The notes under the pieces were generated by a model. It did not search any database, was not told the origin of the DNA, and saw only the letters and a program-made list of their open reading frames with translations. From Microbacterium paraoxydans (GTDB lineage Bacteria; Actinomycetota; Actinomycetes; Actinomycetales; Microbacteriaceae), in NCBI RefSeq assembly GCF_020524545.1, contig NZ_JAIVLG010000011.1, forward strand, positions 1 to 37,022: a stretch of DNA of 37,022 nucleotides, in the 5' to 3' direction. Below, in pieces: positions 8,501-16,069 of this stretch (the stretch's first letter is position 1; every line of letters starts with the position of its first letter). The translations under genes were made by a program, and so were the position numbers.

Positions 8501-9243
8501 TCACCTGGACCGCTCCCGCGAGCGGGACGACCCCGCTGTCCTACGTGATCAGCCGGGGCGGCGAGCAGGTGGGCACGACGGATGCGTCTACGACGACGTT
8601 CACAGAAAGCGGGTTGGCTGCATCGACCGCATACGAGTACAGCGTCGTCGCCGTGGGCGTCGGCGACCTCACCTCTACGCCGGCGGTAGCGCAGGTGACG
8701 ACCGCCTCGCCGCCCGCGGACGATGAGGTGCCGGTCACGATCTCGAGCGGCTCCACCTGGTCGTGGCGCTACTCGACGGATCCTCTGGCAGCGGATTGGA
8801 ACACCACCGGCTTCGATGCGACGACCTGGGAATCGGGCGCGGCCGTCCTCGCACGGGGCGTTGCCAGCGCAGCGACGAACATCGATCCGACCAACCTCTC
8901 CACCAAGCCGCTCAGCGCACAGTTCCGCCACGCTTTCACGGTGACGGACCCGTCAACGGTGCAAGACGGCACCGTGACGGTGACGGCAGATGACGGGGTG
9001 GTCGTGTATCTCAACGGCGTCGAACTCGGGCGCGCAAACCTCGGAACCGGAACGCTCACGCAGAACTCGTACGCGACGGCTGTCCCGCGCGCGAGCACTG
9101 CCGCGGCAAACCAGGTCACGTTCTCGGTCCCGGCTAGTCTGCTCGTCGACGGAGACAACGTGATCGCAGCATCGGTCCATGCGAACTACCGCGCGACGCC
9201 CGATCTGAGCTTCGACCTCTCATTGAGTATGCTTCGCGGATGA
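5548..9243 (+). CDS. secreted modular protein: fibrinogen-like, beta-propeller, FN3 and jelly-roll modules
   Basis: Predicted 1231-aa exported protein. The order is: signal peptide (about 1-42, ending AAASA); a fibrinogen C-terminal-like domain (about 50-270; SCWEIKQNYPQSTDGVYWL, FYCDQTTSGGGWVLIGRG); a beta-propeller-like region (about 300-690) with repeats such as GKVFVGGNF and GRLAIGGQFSSVNG; FN3 (about 697-790); jelly-roll module 1 (about 794-960); a second FN3 (968-1052); and jelly-roll module 2 (1061-1231). The two modules share ATNIDPTNL, KPLSAQFR, LNGVELGR, NSYAT and ASVHANYR. There is no LPXTG or C-terminal membrane helix, so retention would be by binding. The start at 5548 has AAGGA 8 nt upstream. 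Its stop overlaps the next ATG (ATGA). A role in binding or organising the polysaccharide is inferred. Confidence 0.85.
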   Translation: MNIKATTRGKNPARVAAGAIVAAAALVGSLLTPLAAASATVPLPDGLSQETAAASCWEIKQNYPQSTDGVYWLVTPSLVAPDQFYCDQTTSGGGWVLIGRGREGWKEGYNGLRTAAQIRNTPSGTDAFQPAQLPAATVDGLLNGGRVDALSDGIRLRRATNTAGTSWQEARFTFTQRDRWVWTFGAEHRVKNYNFDGSTGSGGQTNNFGSNNGLRRVVFSEQASHNYLNGWAYGSGQGGSTSDTSYLWAPSGQSYARPFTQVFLRPQLKIADLDFGSIPATGSSATTVAAIPESDAMPTVWGVSGFANGSSGELNTEVAEFGEVDGKVFVGGNFRYVQRNEGGSGQVEQPYIAAFDVNTGEWVSSFRPQLNGQVKAIVGLPDGRLAIGGQFSSVNGTAQAGIAILDPTTGQLSGWQVAAEHRATGSVPYIRDLDVQDNFLYVAGSLTHLSAVGSTTSASTWNGGRIDLTTGRPDIHWNAFLNGTSIAVDASDQGDRTYFSGYFKMKQTTSTPSAAAIQTVSGAPLVDPLWVPKFSKASIDASGNYSGNVWQLGVTEAGGKVWLGGSEHSLFSYDRNTFERVGGSITKVGGDFQTVEHNDTLVIGGCHCGHWVYQDAYTWSDVGTGWTQADKMNLMGAWDSTTGKFVKEWSPVVQARAGYGAWGTFFDSTGVLWAGGDFRRSVRAGEVNQWSGGYIRFAPKDTTAPTTPGAITATPGNGGTEATLTWAASTDTGGVTYEVLRDNRVIATTTTATYTVPITETPTNYFVRARDGGGNRSASTAAFVAQPAPESALTFIENGATWSWRYTNDALPADWNSVDFDDTGWNSGDGFFARGVASATTNIDPTNLAPKPLSAQFRNEFQVTNALSVVDGKISVIANDGVVLYLNGVELGRERMPSGTLSQNSYATGVISHTGAAANRATFDVPQGILVDGTNVLAASVHANYRSTADISFDLAFTAERGEAPTAPNPVTGLSGTSTSDSATLTWTAPASGTTPLSYVISRGGEQVGTTDASTTTFTESGLAASTAYEYSVVAVGVGDLTSTPAVAQVTTASPPADDEVPVTISSGSTWSWRYSTDPLAADWNTTGFDATTWESGAAVLARGVASAATNIDPTNLSTKPLSAQFRHAFTVTDPSTVQDGTVTVTADDGVVVYLNGVELGRANLGTGTLTQNSYATAVPRASTAAANQVTFSVPASLLVDGDNVIAASVHANYRATPDLSFDLSLSMLRG

Positions 9244-9944
9244 GCAGGCTCTCCTACAGCGAAGCACGCCGAGCGCTCGCCTCCGCCCAGAAAGCGGGGG
9301 CGGGCGTTCCCGCGTATCTCCGCTGGGTCAATCGTCCTCTGGGCGGGCGAGCGGCCGTCGTCGCAGCATCGTGGGGTGCAACCCCGAACGGTGTCACCGC
9401 GCTCTCCGCCGCACTCGGGCTGGCCGGTGTGGGCATACTGGCCGCACTCACGGACTGGTGGGTCGGCGCCCTCGCCGCCGTGCTCCTTCTCCTCGGCTAC
9501 GTTCTCGATTCGGCGGACGGTCAGCTCGCACGGATCCAAGGCCGAGGAGGCCCCGCAGGTGAATGGCTCGACCATGTCGTGGACGGCGTACGCGCCCCGC
9601 TGGTGCACATCGCCGTCGCGATCCACCTCCTGCGGACGGAGGCAGCACCCTGGCTCATCCTCATCGCCGGTCTCTTCTCCGTCCTGGTCTCCGGGTGGTT
9701 CCTCTCCCAACTCCTTGCCGAGAAGCTCCTCCCGAAGTCGGTACCGTCTTCCGACGACGGACGGCGTGGCATCCTGGAATCCTTCATCAAACAGCCTCAG
9801 GATCCCTCCACGACGTATGTGGTGCTGGCATTCATCGGACTGCCGATCGTCTTCGCCGTGCTCTATGCGGCGTTGTTCGCCTGGCACGTTCTGATCTTCG
9901 CCGCCTCACTCCGCCGCAAGTACTCGCAGCTCACCGCACTCTGA
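9240..9944 (+). CDS. CDP-alcohol phosphatidyltransferase family membrane enzyme
   Basis: Catalyses transfer of a phospho-group from a CDP-activated donor to an alcohol, with loss of CMP. The family signature is complete at residues 90-115: D90, D93-G94, A97-R98, G107, D111 and D115, in the spacing D-x2-D-G-x2-A-R-x8-G-x3-D-x3-D. Predicted 234 aa with about five to six membrane helices. The four-base overlap with the previous gene (ATGA) puts it in the EPS operon, so the product is more likely a decoration or lipid tied to the polysaccharide than a housekeeping phospholipid. A TagD-like cytidylyltransferase at 24301 could supply a CDP-alcohol. Substrates are unknown. Confidence 0.85.
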   Translation: MSRLSYSEARRALASAQKAGAGVPAYLRWVNRPLGGRAAVVAASWGATPNGVTALSAALGLAGVGILAALTDWWVGALAAVLLLLGYVLDSADGQLARIQGRGGPAGEWLDHVVDGVRAPLVHIAVAIHLLRTEAAPWLILIAGLFSVLVSGWFLSQLLAEKLLPKSVPSSDDGRRGILESFIKQPQDPSTTYVVLAFIGLPIVFAVLYAALFAWHVLIFAASLRRKYSQLTAL

Positions 9945-9961
9945 CCCAGGACGCACCTCGT

Positions 9962-11305
9962 ATGGCTTCACTCATCTCCTCTCCGAGTCGCTCGCTCATA
10001 GCGGCGACCGGTCAGGACGCGAGCCTCGAAGTCGAGCCAAGAGTCCTGCCCGCCTGGCCCGTCCTCACGGTTCTGTGGGGGTATCCGGTGTTCTGGCTCG
10101 TGGGGATGCTCCCCTTCGCCTCCGTCATCATGGCGATCCCGATGCTCGCCCTGTTGATCATGCGCAGACGCATCTTGATCGTTCCGGGGATCCTCCCGTG
10201 GATCGGCTTCGTGCTGTGGATGATCCCGTCCGCCCTGATGATCGACCAGCTCGGACGAGGCGTCGGTCTCGGGGTGCGGTTCAGCCAATTCCTCGCGTTG
10301 GCCATCATCATGGTCTACATCGTCAATGCGCGAACGTCGCTGTCCCCGAAGCGGATCTTCAACGGCCTGACCTTCATCTGGATGTTCGTGATCGTCGGTG
10401 GCTACCTCGGGATGTTCTTCCCCGAGGTGCAGCTCACCATGACGATCGGAAGATTGCTGCCCGACGCAATTTCGAGCAACGACTACGTATCGGAACTGGT
10501 GTTCCCCACGCTGGCCGAGATCCAGACGCCGTGGGGCGCCGAGGAGCCCTTCGTCCGCCCTTCCGCGCCGTTCTCGTACACCAACGGCTGGGGCGCGGCC
10601 ATGGCGGTGCTCACGCCGATAGCCATCGGGACGGCGATCGGGCATCGCACCGCTCGCGCGATGTGGGTGCTCGTCATCGCCCTGGTCGCTGCGATCCCCC
10701 CCGCGATCGCCACCACGAACCGCGGGCTCTTCCTCGGTATCGCCGGCGCCGTCGCCTACGTCCTCTTCTGCCTCCTCATCCGGGGTCGCCTACTTGCGTT
10801 TTTCTGGGTGACAATGCTGGGGACCGCTGGTGCCGTCATCCTCTTCCTCTCCGGATTCCTCGACGGCATCATCGCCCGACAGGAGACTGTCGATACGACC
10901 GAAGGGCGTGGGAATCTCTACGCCGAGACCTGGGAGAGAACCCTGCAGTCTCCGGTGATCGGCTGGGGCGCTCCCCGGCCGAGCACGTGGAGCGAGATCT
11001 ACGTCGGAACCCAGGGCGCGATCTGGAACGCGATGTTCTGCTTCGGACTCGTGGGCCTGTTCCTGTTCCTCGGCATGATCGTCCTGGGCGCCGTCCGCAC
11101 CTTCGACGCCCCCAACCTCTCGGCCGTCTGGATCCACGCAAGCGTCGTCGTCACGGTGTTCCTCTCGATCTTCTACGGTCTCGACCGTCAGCTCGTGTTC
11201 GTCGGGATCGCGCTCGCGGTTCTTCTGCGAGAGAAGTACCTGGGAAACTCCTCGTACTGGACCCCACAGCCCACGCCGTTCGCAAGAGCCAAGAATGAAG
11301 AGTGA
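9962..11305 (+). CDS. O-antigen ligase/polymerase (Wzy-like) family membrane protein
   Basis: Predicted 447 aa with about eleven to twelve hydrophobic segments. It has a long extracytoplasmic loop (roughly 165-215, containing FVRPSAPFSYTNGWG) and a second loop with RGNLYAETWERTLQSPVIGWG, a pattern typical of the O-antigen ligase/Wzy superfamily (PF04932-like). Its likely role is joining repeat units on the outer face of the membrane. The ATG at 9962 is the first codon after the previous stop that fits a 17-nt intergenic gap. Upstream in-frame sequence overlaps the previous gene and is not hydrophobic. It overlaps the following flippase gene by 11 nt. Polymerase versus ligase cannot be settled from sequence. 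Confidence 0.85.
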   Translation: MASLISSPSRSLIAATGQDASLEVEPRVLPAWPVLTVLWGYPVFWLVGMLPFASVIMAIPMLALLIMRRRILIVPGILPWIGFVLWMIPSALMIDQLGRGVGLGVRFSQFLALAIIMVYIVNARTSLSPKRIFNGLTFIWMFVIVGGYLGMFFPEVQLTMTIGRLLPDAISSNDYVSELVFPTLAEIQTPWGAEEPFVRPSAPFSYTNGWGAAMAVLTPIAIGTAIGHRTARAMWVLVIALVAAIPPAIATTNRGLFLGIAGAVAYVLFCLLIRGRLLAFFWVTMLGTAGAVILFLSGFLDGIIARQETVDTTEGRGNLYAETWERTLQSPVIGWGAPRPSTWSEIYVGTQGAIWNAMFCFGLVGLFLFLGMIVLGAVRTFDAPNLSAVWIHASVVVTVFLSIFYGLDRQLVFVGIALAVLLREKYLGNSSYWTPQPTPFARAKNEE

Positions 11306-12806
11306 GGGACTCGCGCGCAGTGGAGTGATCAGTCTCTTCGGCTCCGCCTTCGCAGCGCTCGCCGCACTCCTGCTCACGGCCATCGTCGGCAACACTCTTG
11401 GCGCAAGCGGCACCGGCCTGTTCTTCCAGGCGATGGGAATCTTCACGATCCTGACGCAGGTGCTGCGGCTCGGCACCAACAGCGGCATCGTCCGGTTCAT
11501 CGCTGAGCAGCGCGCCTTCGATCGCGTCGGCGCCGAATGGCGCATCGTCCTCTTCGCCGCCGTCCCCGTCGCAATCGCATCCGGTCTCGTCTCCCTCGCA
11601 GTGTGGTTCTTCGCCGACGCTCTCGGTGCCTGGCTCGCGGCACCGACGGAAGCTGACGCGCTCACGGACCTGCTCCGCGCGATGGTGCCCTACATCATGA
11701 TGGGCGCACTGATCGGCGTCCTGCAGATCACGGCACGGATGCTCCGCGGCGTCACTGCTTTCACCTTGCTGCAGAGCGTGCTGCTGCCGGCGAGCCGCCT
11801 GCTCACGGTGCTGCTGGCCGTGTCCCTTGCAGGAGTGGCGGCGTGGGGCGCCTTCGAGGCTTGGCTGTGGCCGCTGCCGGTCTGGCTCGTCATCACGCTG
11901 ATCGTCGTGGCGACACCGCTGATCCGGGACTACCGCAGACGCGCTGAAAGCCCGCGCGCATCGCGCCCCTCGGTCTCGTCGTTCTGGCGTTTCAACGCGC
12001 CACGCTCGGTGAGTTCCGGCCTTGAGACAGCGCTGGAGTGGTCGGACGTGCTCATCATCGCCGCCCTGGCGTCCCCGGCCACGGCCGGTGTCTACGCGGT
12101 GATCACGCGAGCAGTGCGCGCGGGCGGCGTCGTGGACAAGGCGATGCGCGTTGCCGTCTCTCCGACGATCTCCGGTCTCCTGGCTCGTGAGAACTATCGC
12201 GAGTCGACGCGACTGCACACCTCGGTCGTTCGCGCCATGATCCTGATGAACTGGCCGTTCTACATGCTGCTGATCGCGATGGGCCCCGCTGTGCTCGCCA
12301 TCTTCGGCGAGGAGTTTCGTTCGGGGTGGGGACCGATGGTCCTGCTATCACTCGCGATGATGTTCCAGACCGCGTGCGGGATGCTGCAGAGCATCCTGCT
12401 CCAGGGCGGGAAGAGCACGTGGCAGATGTACAACAAGGGCATCGCCCTGGGGCTGAGCATCGCGGGCAACCTGACGTTGGTTCCTGCAATGGGTATCTGG
12501 GGAGCGGCTGTGACGTGGGTGATCGTGGTCGTCGCCGACAATCTGATCGCTGCCATCCAAGTACACCGCGGCATGCATGTCGACCTTCAGCCTGGGAAGC
12601 TCGTCGCGGCCATGATTCCCCCCGTGGTGATCTTCGGCGGCGGCGGTCTGCTATTCACCTGGTGGGGCGGCTCCAGCCTTCTCGTTCTGCTGATCGCCGG
12701 CGTCGCGCTCTGCCTGGTCTACGCCACAGCCCTCTGGCTCCTCCGCCGCCCGCTGCACGTCGAGTCCCTGTGGCGCAGAATACCCTTCGTGGGCCGGTGG
12801 ACCTGA
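11295..12806 (+). CDS. Wzx-like polysaccharide repeat-unit flippase (MOP superfamily)
   Basis: Predicted 503 aa with about fourteen hydrophobic helices in two similar halves, starting with SLFGSAFAALAALLLTAIVGNTLGA. It has the short charged loops and late GKSTWQMYNKGIALGLSIAGNLTLVP segment usual in Wzx/MOP flippases (polysaccharide biosynthesis and C-terminal domains). It would translocate the lipid-linked repeat unit across the cytoplasmic membrane. It is the last gene of the forward operon: initiating transferase, flippase and polymerase are therefore co-transcribed. It ends 19 nt from the convergent pssE-like gene. Confidence 0.9.
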   Translation: MKSEGLARSGVISLFGSAFAALAALLLTAIVGNTLGASGTGLFFQAMGIFTILTQVLRLGTNSGIVRFIAEQRAFDRVGAEWRIVLFAAVPVAIASGLVSLAVWFFADALGAWLAAPTEADALTDLLRAMVPYIMMGALIGVLQITARMLRGVTAFTLLQSVLLPASRLLTVLLAVSLAGVAAWGAFEAWLWPLPVWLVITLIVVATPLIRDYRRRAESPRASRPSVSSFWRFNAPRSVSSGLETALEWSDVLIIAALASPATAGVYAVITRAVRAGGVVDKAMRVAVSPTISGLLARENYRESTRLHTSVVRAMILMNWPFYMLLIAMGPAVLAIFGEEFRSGWGPMVLLSLAMMFQTACGMLQSILLQGGKSTWQMYNKGIALGLSIAGNLTLVPAMGIWGAAVTWVIVVVADNLIAAIQVHRGMHVDLQPGKLVAAMIPPVVIFGGGGLLFTWWGGSSLLVLLIAGVALCLVYATALWLLRRPLHVESLWRRIPFVGRWT

Positions 12807-12825
12807 AGCGTGGGAATGCGAAGCG

Positions 12826-13392
12826 TCAGCGGCGAAGTTTCGCCGCTACGATCGCCCCAGCGCTCCGGAGGGATCGCGGGATGAACGCATACCAGGGTGC
12901 GCGGCGGATCGGGCTCTCGAGCAGTGTACGTACCGCATCCGCACCAGGAGTCGCGATGTTCCCCGGTGGTGTGATCTCACCGGAGAGGGACTGGTCGAGC
13001 AGTCTCGCGAGCTCCGCCGCGGTGAGTGCCCGGCGGATGATGCCGAGACCGGCCATCTCCGCGCTGAAGACGAGCTGATGGTCGTCCACCACCTCGCCAC
13101 CGCCGGGGACCCTAGGCACGACGATCGGAACGATGCCGAGCGCGCGCATATCCATGACACCGCCGGCTCCTCCCTGGAGCACGACCGCATCCGCGGCACG
13201 ACACAGCTCCAGCAGCTCCGAATACGGGAGGATCTCGACGTTCTCCGCGCCGGAGACGGGCGCCGACGGACCGTGCTGCATGACGAGACGTACACCGGGG
13301 TTCTCACGAAGCCATTCCTCGGCCCACGCCGAAAGCCGGTCGAACGGCAGGTGATAGGTACCGGCAGAGACGACTACCAGAGACGCACTCAC
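12826..13392 (-). CDS. glycosyltransferase, PssE/Alg13-like catalytic half
   Basis: Predicted 188 aa resembling the C-terminal (nucleotide-sugar-binding) half of GT28-type enzymes. It has VVSAGTYHLPFDRL at the N-terminus, VVLQGGAGGVMDM (residues about 73-85) and VDDHQ (about 106-110), as in PssE/Alg13 proteins that act only when paired with PssD/Alg14. The GTG start at 13392 overlaps the stop of the pssD-like gene by four bases (GTGA), supporting co-translation. The C-terminus is extended and basic. Together the pair should add one sugar to the lipid-linked repeat unit at the membrane. Confidence 0.85.
   Translation of the reverse strand: MSASLVVVSAGTYHLPFDRLSAWAEEWLRENPGVRLVMQHGPSAPVSGAENVEILPYSELLELCRAADAVVLQGGAGGVMDMRALGIVPIVVPRVPGGGEVVDDHQLVFSAEMAGLGIIRRALTAAELARLLDQSLSGEITPPGNIATPGADAVRTLLESPIRRAPWYAFIPRSLRSAGAIVAAKLRR
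12828..12847. terminator. hairpin between convergent EPS operons
   Basis: Near-perfect inverted repeat AGCGGCGAA/TTCGCCGCT separated by GT, lying in the last codons of the pssE-like gene and 22 nt past the flippase stop. No T-tract. It could act in both directions, or simply be codon-driven. Confidence 0.35.
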
Positions 13393-13838
13393 AGCACGAC
13401 TCCGACGTTGCGAGAGCCGGGATAGAACGGGCGCATCTGCTCCCACTGCACGAGGAACTCGTCGGCGAACGGGTATACGAGGCGCCCACTCAGTCCCGGC
13501 GAGGTGATGCGGTCCACAGGTTCGAGATACACGGTGCGTGCCCCGTAGAGACGAGCCTGAGTAAAGAACGGGAGAGCGATTGCCGCTCCGGTGGAGAAGA
13601 CGATGTCAGGACGTTCTGCCGCCAACACCCGACGTGCGAGTGCGAAGTTCCGAAGCAGGTTGGGGATGTTGCGCACGGTCGGATAGTGGATCTCGTACAC
13701 CTTCTCATCCGCGAGCCGTGAGCGCGCGTCTTCGACGGGGAACGTAGCCCAGGAGCGCTCGTGTTCCCCCCACCAGTCCCGCAGCGCAAGCGCCTGCGTG
13801 AGATGCCCACCGGATGAACAGGCGATGAGGATCTTCAC
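13389..13838 (-). CDS. glycosyltransferase, PssD/Alg14-like membrane-recruiting half
   Basis: Predicted 149 aa. KILIACSSGGHLTQALAL at the N-terminus (the SGGHL motif of the Alg14/PssD N-terminal Rossmann domain), PDIVFSTGAAIALPFF in the middle and YLEPVDRITSPGLSGRLVYP near the end match the family. It is the partner of the adjacent PssE-like subunit and would recruit it to the membrane and bind the acceptor. The GTG start at 13838 lies 4 nt after the stop of the upstream GT2 gene, giving a three-gene minus-strand operon of glycosyltransferases. Confidence 0.85.
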   Translation of the reverse strand: MKILIACSSGGHLTQALALRDWWGEHERSWATFPVEDARSRLADEKVYEIHYPTVRNIPNLLRNFALARRVLAAERPDIVFSTGAAIALPFFTQARLYGARTVYLEPVDRITSPGLSGRLVYPFADEFLVQWEQMRPFYPGSRNVGVVL

Positions 13839-13842
13839 GCGA

Positions 13843-14754
13843 TCAGATCCCTCGCCCGAGCTTCTGCACGATCTTGGTGATCGTCTGAGGCGTCACGAGC
13901 TTCCAGGAGATCGCGAACGCGAGCATCGCCTTCACCTGCTTCGGGTTGTGCCTCAGCGCCTTGCGCGCCCACGCTCGGGCGTTCCGTGCATCTCCGCTTG
14001 CGGCGAGTGCAAACGAGACCTGTGCCTCGATCCGACCGAGCGCGGCGGGTATCGATGCGAAGTCAGGGTGCTTGCGCAGCAGATACTGCAGGGCCTCCGC
14101 ATAAGAGGCCCATTGCCCGAAGTAGTACGACTGGCCCTTCCACAACACGCGTACGAGCGGTTCATTCACCACGCTCACGAGCCCCAGCGTGGACGCGCGC
14201 AGGAGGATGTCGTAGTCCTCGCCGTAACTGCGCGGAAGCTCTTCGTCGATAAGACCGAGATTGCCCAGGAGGACATCGCGACGGAACATCAGACTTGAGG
14301 AATGCAATCCCGGGTTGCGATTGCGCAGGAACGCCTCGTGCGAGAGCTCCTCATCGGGGACGAGGCGCACGTGCGTGCTCTCCCCGTCGTCGACGATCAT
14401 CGCCGTGCCGACGACGATCGCTTCCGGCTTCTCATCGAAGCGTCGCAGCTGGGCATCGAGTTTCCCCGGCAACCACTCGTCGTCGTCATCGAGGAAAGCG
14501 ACGAGGCGACCTTCGGCGGCGTCGATGCCGGAGTTCCGGGCACCGGCCAGACCTCGGCTGCGCGTGTTGGCGATACCGCGGACGATCCAACCTTCCGGGA
14601 TCTCGAGTTCCGGGACCTCGATGGGGCAGGCATCGAAGACGATGACGACTTCACCACCTACTGATGTCTTCTGTGCCAACACACTCTCGACAGCGAGCTT
14701 CATCAGCTCGGGTCGATTGTGCGTCGGCACGACGACAGAAACTTCACGCAGCAT
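13843..14754 (-). CDS. GT2-family glycosyltransferase
   Basis: Predicted 303-aa inverting glycosyltransferase of the GT-A fold. REVSVVVPTHNRPELMKLAVESVL forms the nucleotide-binding start, GLAGARNSGIDAA follows at 68-80, and the metal-binding acidic run is FLDDDDEW (D89-D92). SYGEDYDILLR (about 202-212) is the likely catalytic-base region. The C-terminal about 100 residues are helical and basic, suiting membrane association. The ATG at 14754 was chosen because the protein then begins MLREVS and an AAGGGGA ribosome-binding sequence lies just upstream, inside a small hairpin. First gene of the minus-strand glycosyltransferase operon; it shares a divergent promoter region with the oxidoreductase gene. 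Confidence 0.9.
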   Translation of the reverse strand: MLREVSVVVPTHNRPELMKLAVESVLAQKTSVGGEVVIVFDACPIEVPELEIPEGWIVRGIANTRSRGLAGARNSGIDAAEGRLVAFLDDDDEWLPGKLDAQLRRFDEKPEAIVVGTAMIVDDGESTHVRLVPDEELSHEAFLRNRNPGLHSSSLMFRRDVLLGNLGLIDEELPRSYGEDYDILLRASTLGLVSVVNEPLVRVLWKGQSYYFGQWASYAEALQYLLRKHPDFASIPAALGRIEAQVSFALAASGDARNARAWARKALRHNPKQVKAMLAFAISWKLVTPQTITKIVQKLGRGI

Positions 14755-14837
14755 GCGCACTCCCCTTGTGTGACGCATCCGATCCACGTCGTGCGTGGCC
14801 GGAATCCCCAGTTGTTCGGCGGGCCCCATCCCGCCGA
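14755..14837 (-). ncRNA. structured leader of the glycosyltransferase operon with G-rich-loop hairpins
   Basis: On the minus strand, a perfect 8-bp stem TCGGCGGG/CCCGCCGA with loop ATGGGG (14816-14837) comes first. It is followed by CTGGGGAT unpaired (about 14804-14811), a 5-bp stem CCACG/CGTGG (14784-14798), and a bulged GCG..CAC/GTGCGC stem with loop AAGGGGA (14755-14776). The last one holds the Shine-Dalgarno and directly abuts the ATG at 14754. It shares loop type with the leaders at 3149, 16983 and 24253. Confidence 0.45.
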
Positions 14838-14848
14838 GAAGTCCGCCA

Positions 14849-14879
14849 CTGACATCAGCGCGACCTTCGGGTTAGTATA
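14849..14879. promoter_or_regulatory. overlapping divergent promoters
   Basis: Forward: CTGACA (14849-14854), 18-nt spacer, TAGTAT (14873-14878). Reverse: TATACT on the minus strand (14874-14879), sharing five bases with the forward -10, with a weak TTCCCA -35. Two polymerases could not bind both at once, so expression of the oxidoreductase and glycosyltransferase operons may be mutually exclusive at any instant. Confidence 0.5.
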
Positions 14880-14880
14880 T

Positions 14881-14939
14881 CGAATGGAGCGCCCGTGGGA
14901 AGGGGCTTCATTCGAGGGGAATATCTGGGGAAGGGGATT
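14881..14939 (+). ncRNA. leader hairpins upstream of the oxidoreductase gene
   Basis: A long stem (14881-14894 with 14902-14914) formed by CGAATG/CATTCG, a G-T pair, AGC/GCT and CCC/GGG with one bulged G, and a GTGGGAA loop. The predicted transcription start near 14885 would clip its outermost pairs. A weaker stem (about 14920-14938) with loop TGGGGAAGGG surrounds the Shine-Dalgarno of the GTG at 14945. Confidence 0.4.
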
Positions 14940-14944
14940 TCGTC

Positions 14945-16069
14945 GTGCCAGAAGCTGTCACACGACGCGTTCGCGTCGGGGTCGTCGGAGTCGGGAAGAT
15001 GGGCCTGTCCCATCTCGCGATCGTCCGCGCACTGAAGAATGTCGAGCTGGTGGGGGTCGTGGATGCGACGGACTACCTCCTCGACATCTTGAATAAGTAC
15101 ACCGGAGCGGCTACCTACGCGTCGCTCGACAAGATGCTGGATGAGGCGGAACCGGAAGCAATCCTGATCGCAACGCCGACCGGATCGCACGCAGCACTCG
15201 TCCGCAGCGCGCTCGATCGAGGGGTGCACGTCTTCTGTGAGAAGCCGCTGACGCTCACCGCCGCCGAGTCTGTGGAGCTCTCCGCGCTCGCGTCCGCGAA
15301 GGGGCTCGTCGCCCAGGTCGGTTATCACAACCGCTTCATCGCGACGTTTCAGGAAGTCAAGCGCCTTCTCGATCTGCATGCGATCGGCCGCGTGACGCAC
15401 GTGCTCGCAGAGGCCTACGGCCCTGTCGTGCTCAAGCCCAAAGGGGCGACCTGGCGCAGCAAACGCACGACGGGCGGCGGGTGTCTGTACGACTACGCCG
15501 CGCACCCGCTCGACCTCGTCCACTGGTACCTGGGGACACCTGAAGGCGTCCGCGGCTCCGTACTGAACAGCATCTTCTCCGCGGACACCGACGACGAGGT
15601 CTACTCGACGCTGGACTACGCGGACGGCCTCAGTGTGCAGCTCTCCGTCAACTGGTCGGACGAGTCGTACCGGAAGATGTCGACGTCCGTCACCATTTCG
15701 GGAGCCCAAGGGCGCATCATCGCCGACCGCCAGGAGATCCGCGTGTATCTGCGCGAGGGCGCCGATATCCCCGAGGGATATCGCACCGGCTGGAACATCC
15801 TGTACACGACCGACCTCACCGAGCAGGTCTCGTTCTACCTTCGCGGCGAGGAGTACAGCGCCCAACTCGAGGCGTTCGTCGCAGCGGTGGCTGCGGATGA
15901 GAAAGCGGCGCGACAGAACAGCTTCGCCAGCGCATCCGAGACGGATCGCGTGATCGAGTGGATTCTGCAGGATGCCGAGAAGGGTGCGGCGACCGGTGCG
16001 GCGCCGAAGGCGACCGCCGCGGCGCCCGCGCACAGGCGCGGGCTTTTCGGACGGGGGAAGAAGGCATGA
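14945..16069 (+). CDS. Gfo/Idh/MocA-family NAD(P)-dependent oxidoreductase
   Basis: Predicted 374 aa. The N-terminal Rossmann fold has VRVGVVGVGKMGLSHL, the family motif CEKPLTL is at about residues 98-104, and the C-terminal alpha/beta substrate domain includes GGGCLYDYAAHPLDLVHWYLG, where the H in HPLD is a usual catalytic position. The family oxidises or reduces sugar derivatives, often nucleotide sugars or cyclic polyols; here it probably modifies a sugar precursor for the EPS. The GTG start at 14945 has AAGGGGAT upstream. The C-terminal tail is Ala/Lys/Arg-rich (HRRGLFGRGKKA). The stop overlaps the next ATG (ATGA), so the next protein is probably a functional partner. Confidence 0.88.
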   Translation: MPEAVTRRVRVGVVGVGKMGLSHLAIVRALKNVELVGVVDATDYLLDILNKYTGAATYASLDKMLDEAEPEAILIATPTGSHAALVRSALDRGVHVFCEKPLTLTAAESVELSALASAKGLVAQVGYHNRFIATFQEVKRLLDLHAIGRVTHVLAEAYGPVVLKPKGATWRSKRTTGGGCLYDYAAHPLDLVHWYLGTPEGVRGSVLNSIFSADTDDEVYSTLDYADGLSVQLSVNWSDESYRKMSTSVTISGAQGRIIADRQEIRVYLREGADIPEGYRTGWNILYTTDLTEQVSFYLRGEEYSAQLEAFVAAVAADEKAARQNSFASASETDRVIEWILQDAEKGAATGAAPKATAAAPAHRRGLFGRGKKA

